Shown: positions 59,768-64,000 of the stretch, one piece after another | How positions within the stretch are numbered: position 1 is the stretch's first letter | Layout of the letters: every line of letters starts with the position of its first letter | Origin: Hetaerina americana | Taxonomy: Eukaryota > Arthropoda > Insecta > Odonata > Calopterygidae | NCBI GenBank assembly: GCA_022747635.1 | Contig: JAKTNV010000024.1 | Location: forward strand, 1,984,001 to 2,048,000 | DNA: 64,000 nt | Direction of reading: 5' to 3' | Notes under the pieces: model-generated | Told to the model about the DNA's origin: nothing | The model's database searches: none | Seen by the model: the letters and a program-made list of their open reading frames with translations, nothing else | Translations under genes and position numbers: made by a program

Positions 59768-61816
59768 GGTAGTCTACCGTGTATAGTGGGTTCTGGATAG
59801 ACACAGGCTTTACAATTAACATTTTGAGCCTCACCTATCAAGACAAAAGCTGTCCCTCACACTAAAATAAATTGTTCTTCAATGACTCATGTATTCTATT
59901 TCTCTTCATTGCATCCAACATCCCTATCCTATGACTAACTAACATCCTCCCCTCTATTAATGCTTAGCATCTTTCTTTCATGTCTACTTTGAATTTCTCT
60001 CAAAAACGGCTTCTCCTCGTCCACCACGCTTAATATTTCTGTAATTTCCTTTCTCTCCTTTTCACCTTTTACATTCTTGTCCAGAGTCACATTTCAAAAG
60101 CACCCAACTGATATCTATCATCTTGCTTCAACGACCATGTTTCCTGGCCGTACAAAACCATGCTCCAGATCAAAGGTTAAACGAACCTTTTCGTAACCTC
60201 CTCTAAACTCCCAGTCACCAATTGCCTCCTTGAGAAAGCTTCCTTGCCTAATACAATTCGTCTCCTTTTTTTCCTACTACTTTGACTATTTTAATCCAGA
60301 CATTTTCTAATATATGTTAATTATTCTACCTGCTAGAGTTCACGAACTCTCACTTAAATATTTAACTTAGCTTTCTTCTTTCTCGAAAATCGAATAACCT
60401 TTGTTTTATTTACATTTGTCCTCATGTGTTCTTTCCAACTCTCTAGAAATTTCCTGGTTAAATCCATAATATTCTTGTAACATCTTTTATATTGTGCATA
60501 GATTTTTGCTTCTTGATTTATGATAGGTTTTCCCACCTTTCTATACTGGGCACCCATTTTACCTTCATTTTTTAAACCCTCCACGCACTACGATCTCCTC
60601 CATACTTCTGTTACCCCATTAGTTTCTCACCTCAATATATTAATTTTTTTAATTGTTCTTTTTTCTCTCTATTTCTGTATTTACATTCCTCCATTTTATT
60701 CTATTATCTATATTTTAAGTCAACCTTGTCCAAAGTTTAATGGATATTGAAAAAGAATGTAAATAAGTACCCCGTGAAATGAATGATTTTTACAAATTTT
60801 ATCCCAAAAAACCATTTTCATGAGTCGAGAGGAAACGTCCGATTGCAATACATTGGCATTGGTTTGCAAAACATTGCCACTATTGGGTTTTAATGCGTAC
60901 ATAATTTGTACTAAATAATGATTTAAATTCGCATCCGTCGGGGGAGATTGTGCGAATAAATTATGCTTCCAAAAGGTGTGCCTAATATGTATGAAGTCTA
61001 ACTGATATTTCTCTGAATCTTCAGGTATTTTTCTTGTATATATGTTAATGTCTCTATAGTGTTTAAACCAGGTTTTTGTTACAGTTAAATCTCCTGCAAA
61101 ACTCACTTTCTTTCTACCCGCGGTCATTCCTTGTTCCTAAAACGTAGTGTCTTACCTCACTCCCATTTACCCTTTCGCCTACAAAGGCATTTGAACATCC
61201 CAGGAAGACTTTTTTTCTCCCATGAATATCCTTAATTATTTCCTGATAGTATGTTCGTGGTTCCTGTCCGTTTATTCTTCCTTGTGGTTGATTTTGACAT
61301 TTGAACCTGAATAATGACCAAGTTCGTCGGGTCAGCTTTGAATTCTCCAAATAATATTCTAGCATTCAAATGCTTAATGTTTACAGTGCTTCTTCCTACC
61401 TTTTAGTTCAATACTATCGCAATCCCGCGCTGACTATTTTCTCCTCCACTGTACCTTGTTCTATAATTATCACTCCAATGATCTTCGATGTCCTTCCATC
61501 TCCCGCTTCGTATTTTCTGATATTCCTGACCTCAACATCGCTCTAACATTCCAAGTCCCTGCCCTAATTGTTTCGGTCCTCTTCTGTACCTTCTCTGCTG
61601 ACACTGTTGGTCCCACTTTGCAAAGATTTCGTGTGATAACAACCACGGAAGTCTTGTCTCTCCCACTACCGGGTACGATACACAGTTCATCGGGCCTCGT
61701 ACTCTAGTTTACAAGCCTCATACTCATAGATATGTTTATTATAAGGTTTTGGGCTGTATAATGGAGGTGGCTTCTTGCTGCCTTTCTCAATAGTGTTTTT
61801 AACGTGACACAATCAT
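59768..61816 (-). mobile_element. Decayed relative of the 31.8-kb LINE
   Basis: The order matches the intact copy. A 3' region resembles 31785-31850 (GGTAGTCTACCG, GGATAGACACA). Coding fragments and a 5' leader piece follow, ending at GTGTTTTTAACGTGACAC (61793-61810). Most of the reverse transcriptase is lost by deletion near 60590-60720. The 5' leader is cut short relative to the intact copy. Confidence 0.8.
60354..61700 (-). pseudogene. LINE endonuclease-RT remnants
   Basis: Fragments align with the 31.8-kb element. KTKVIRFSRKKKAKLNI (60354-60584) comes from the RT end. TKTWFKHYRD and EKYQLDFIHIRH (60720-61127) match the endonuclease C-terminal half, where the SDH motif has become LNHY. 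VLGTRNDRG (near 61115-61140) matches the LRTRNDRG stretch. Multiple frameshifts and stops show that it is long inactive. Confidence 0.8.
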
Positions 61817-63184
61817 TAAGTGATTGTAATTTTAAAAACATACAAATTCATTTATTCCAATATTAAGTTATAATTTTCTTCACAATGCTTTAGAAAAAAT
61901 TGCAATAATTAACTGAATAATGAAACGACTTGTAGAAGTAGTGGACATCTAAAATGGCAGTCAGTTGTATTGCGTAGTAACATCTGTTATTAACTTCATT
62001 AGAGTAAAATCACCCTGCCCTTTCTATTCAACCACAATCTTATGCTGTACCATTTACGGTCACCACAGTGGGGTGTCGCTACTCGTCTCCAAAGTATTAT
62101 TGTCAACACATATTTCCGTCTTTTCTATTCCTCCAAGAGTTCAAAACCTATTAAATCTCTCTCTCTGCTTGTAATACACTTTCACTTTCAATATTGGGTA
62201 AGTCTTTCGGAGGGTACGTCTGAACTAGTTACCCTCTTCCAATCGCATTTACGCATTCGAAAGCTTAAAAGGCCAGGGCCACGAAGCCCCACATTCGCCC
62301 AGAGGTATTTCGAGAAAACACAGTTAACACAAGTAAAGCCTTCTAGAAGTTTCTGAATGATTATTAAGGGTTTTTATACGATCAAATCCTTTACGAGACA
62401 GCATAACATTATACATTTATTGACTTCATAAGCAACGAGCTAGTTTAATGTTTTTAATTGTATTGTTAAATACTTAATTTGGTGGAAAAATCTAATATTC
62501 CTGAATTTGCACGAGGCAATTTTAATTTTAATTAGAAGTGTGAAGTTTTAATGCATTTCAATCTAACTTCTAATTTTAGCTAGTAGGTTATTAATTACCT
62601 TGAATGGTAAGTTTTAACGCTACTGGTTTGTTTTATCTTTATCCAATACGGAAAGAGTGTATTATGAGTCAAATCGGTATTTTTTTATCCTTAATAGCGA
62701 TTATTACCAAATACTGGCATCAGTCCAGAATCACAGAATGTAATGGAATTAGAAATGATGGATTTTAGTTCATTGTGGAATTTGACTCAAAACAAATGAT
62801 TCACATTTAGCGGGTCAAAAGTCAAAAAAAATACTCCTGTTCTAATGTAAATGCATGTTCCCTTAGAAATAGGATGCTCACACAGAGGTCTGATATCTCT
62901 CTACTACCTTCGGCAAAGCTTATTTATTTCTTATGAAAAATCACAGTCTTCTAAGAAACAAATATAAAACAAAGAAAATTGTTTTTCAGAATGGAGGGTC
63001 ATGTTTATCTAAATCTTGGGAATGCCATTAACAAAGAATTTGGCTTATTAGATGGCTGAAGAATGAGATATTAAGAATTAAATAAGAAAATAAGAATTTG
63101 TTAATGGAAAGAAGAAATAATAAAGCCAAAAGACAAATTAGTGGGCATTAAAAAGCCGATCATAAAGGTTAATATATGAAATTT
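61817..63184. other. AT-rich non-coding sequence
   Basis: Nothing recognisable. Confidence 0.5.
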
Positions 63185-63660
63185 ACTTTTTCACGGCCGC
63201 GAGACGTGAACGATAGCCTCTGTGAGGAAAAAAAAATACTTGAATTGATTGGCATGCAATGCTGGAGTAGAATGATACGGCTTAATGGATAGCACAATAA
63301 ATTAATGATGGATTCATTCGAAGAGTGAGGGAAGACGAAAGATAATGGAAGAGACTGAAGAAAAGGGAAGGTAACTAATTGGATGCATTATGAAGCACGA
63401 TAATATAATGAGGAATGATGGTAGGAGCAATAATAATAATAGGAACAACAGGGAAGTAATAAGAACATATAGTAAGAAGACATTCATAAAATACTTCGGT
63501 CCAAATATTTTGGAGAATTAGAAGACTGACAGAGATTGGCCCGGTGAGCTGTTACAAACTGGCATTTTGTGTACTGGCAGGATGGCCCAAGACAGGGCAA
63601 ATGTAAATGGCTGGCACGACGGTGAGGCAGCGATCCGTTTAAAATGTCAGACAAAACTTA
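63185..63660 (+). pseudogene. Decayed LINE C-terminal remnant
   Basis: On the plus strand, broken frames read CWSRMIRLNG, then IGCIMKHDNIMRN, then DRDWPGELLQ and RMAQDRANVNGWHDGEAAIR. The middle piece resembles the IGHIMRHDN-type block that follows the RT domain in CFDP2-like and related LINEs. The last resembles their terminal region. Several stops and frameshifts intervene, and there is no catalytic motif. The assignment rests on short matches. Confidence 0.5.
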
Positions 63661-64000
63661 CGGTTTATTTTATTATTCCACGATTCAGTACGAAAGAGAG
63701 TACGTCTATTGAATAGTCTGCTGTGCCTCCTAATAATCGTTCCAAGATTCCAAACTGACCAATGCGTAACCGATACCTTAAAAAGTGCCTAATGCACAAT
63801 GGGCAAATAACAGCCAAAACATCTCATTAGGCGACTAAATGCAAATATTCCGATAGTATTTTCTCTCTTATAACCGGCTGAATAGTATGTAGTAATTTAA
63901 GTGATAAATAAGTGTACCAAGGAAATTTTAATTGATATTTCCTCTTGAAGTTCTCTCATTATTCACGTGTAGTTGCAATGAAATGTAACTGATCCTCCCG
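63661..64000. other. AT-rich non-coding sequence
   Basis: Nothing recognisable. Confidence 0.5.

Noticed and set aside
1..64000. CRISPR array, operon or phage-type features
   Set aside because: No regularly spaced repeats or dense coding occur. The repeat content and transposon families are those of an animal nuclear genome.

Overview
The window looks like nuclear DNA of an arthropod, most likely an insect. It is AT-rich and non-coding over most of its length, has long TA microsatellites, and carries mariner-type transposons, an RTE-like LINE and tRNA-derived short repeats. I found no convincing exon of a host gene and no conventional RNA gene. The species cannot be named from the sequence alone.

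Layout. 1-13.3 kb is unique-looking AT-rich sequence with three GC-rich islands (about 1.8, 6.2 and 12.0 kb), TA microsatellites and a hairpin. A deleted mariner lies at 13.3-14.3 kb and is followed by a long TA tract. A further island is at 16.5-17.1 kb. A tRNA-headed repeat at 19.8 kb stands beside a deleted transposon of the DUF4817-type mariner superfamily (20.0-21.0 kb). A 102-bp near-palindrome lies at 22.5 kb, an island at 23.0-23.5 kb, and a perfect 175-bp inverted repeat made of two head-to-head tRNA-like sequences at 23.6-24.0 kb. Another SINE-like element is at 30.2-30.4 kb.

The largest coding unit is a full-length-looking LINE on the minus strand (31.8-35.1 kb). It encodes an apurinic-type endonuclease plus reverse transcriptase, broken only by one in-frame TAG, and it sits between TA microsatellites. 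A degraded relative of the palindromic repeat is at 35.9-36.2 kb. Strand-asymmetric GA- or CT-rich islands recur at 38.9, 41.8, 43.1, 47.5, 49.4, 53.3 and 59.0 kb.

The right third holds a 0.55-kb mariner deletion derivative (48.2 kb), a 1.33-kb full-length mariner whose three frameshifts all fall in A7 runs (50.9-52.3 kb), and a triple nest (55.2-57.5 kb). In the nest a second copy of the 0.55-kb derivative is split by LINE/SINE material, which is itself split by a GC-rich mariner relic. Decayed LINE remnants follow at 59.8-61.8 and 63.2-63.7 kb.

Working together: the LINE could have supplied the retrotransposition machinery for the tRNA-derived repeats, and mariner transposase supplied in trans could have spread the deleted mariners. 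No element here is demonstrably active. The most novel item is the head-to-head tRNA foldback family, seen at three loci. The freshest copy is flanked by 12-bp target-site duplications.
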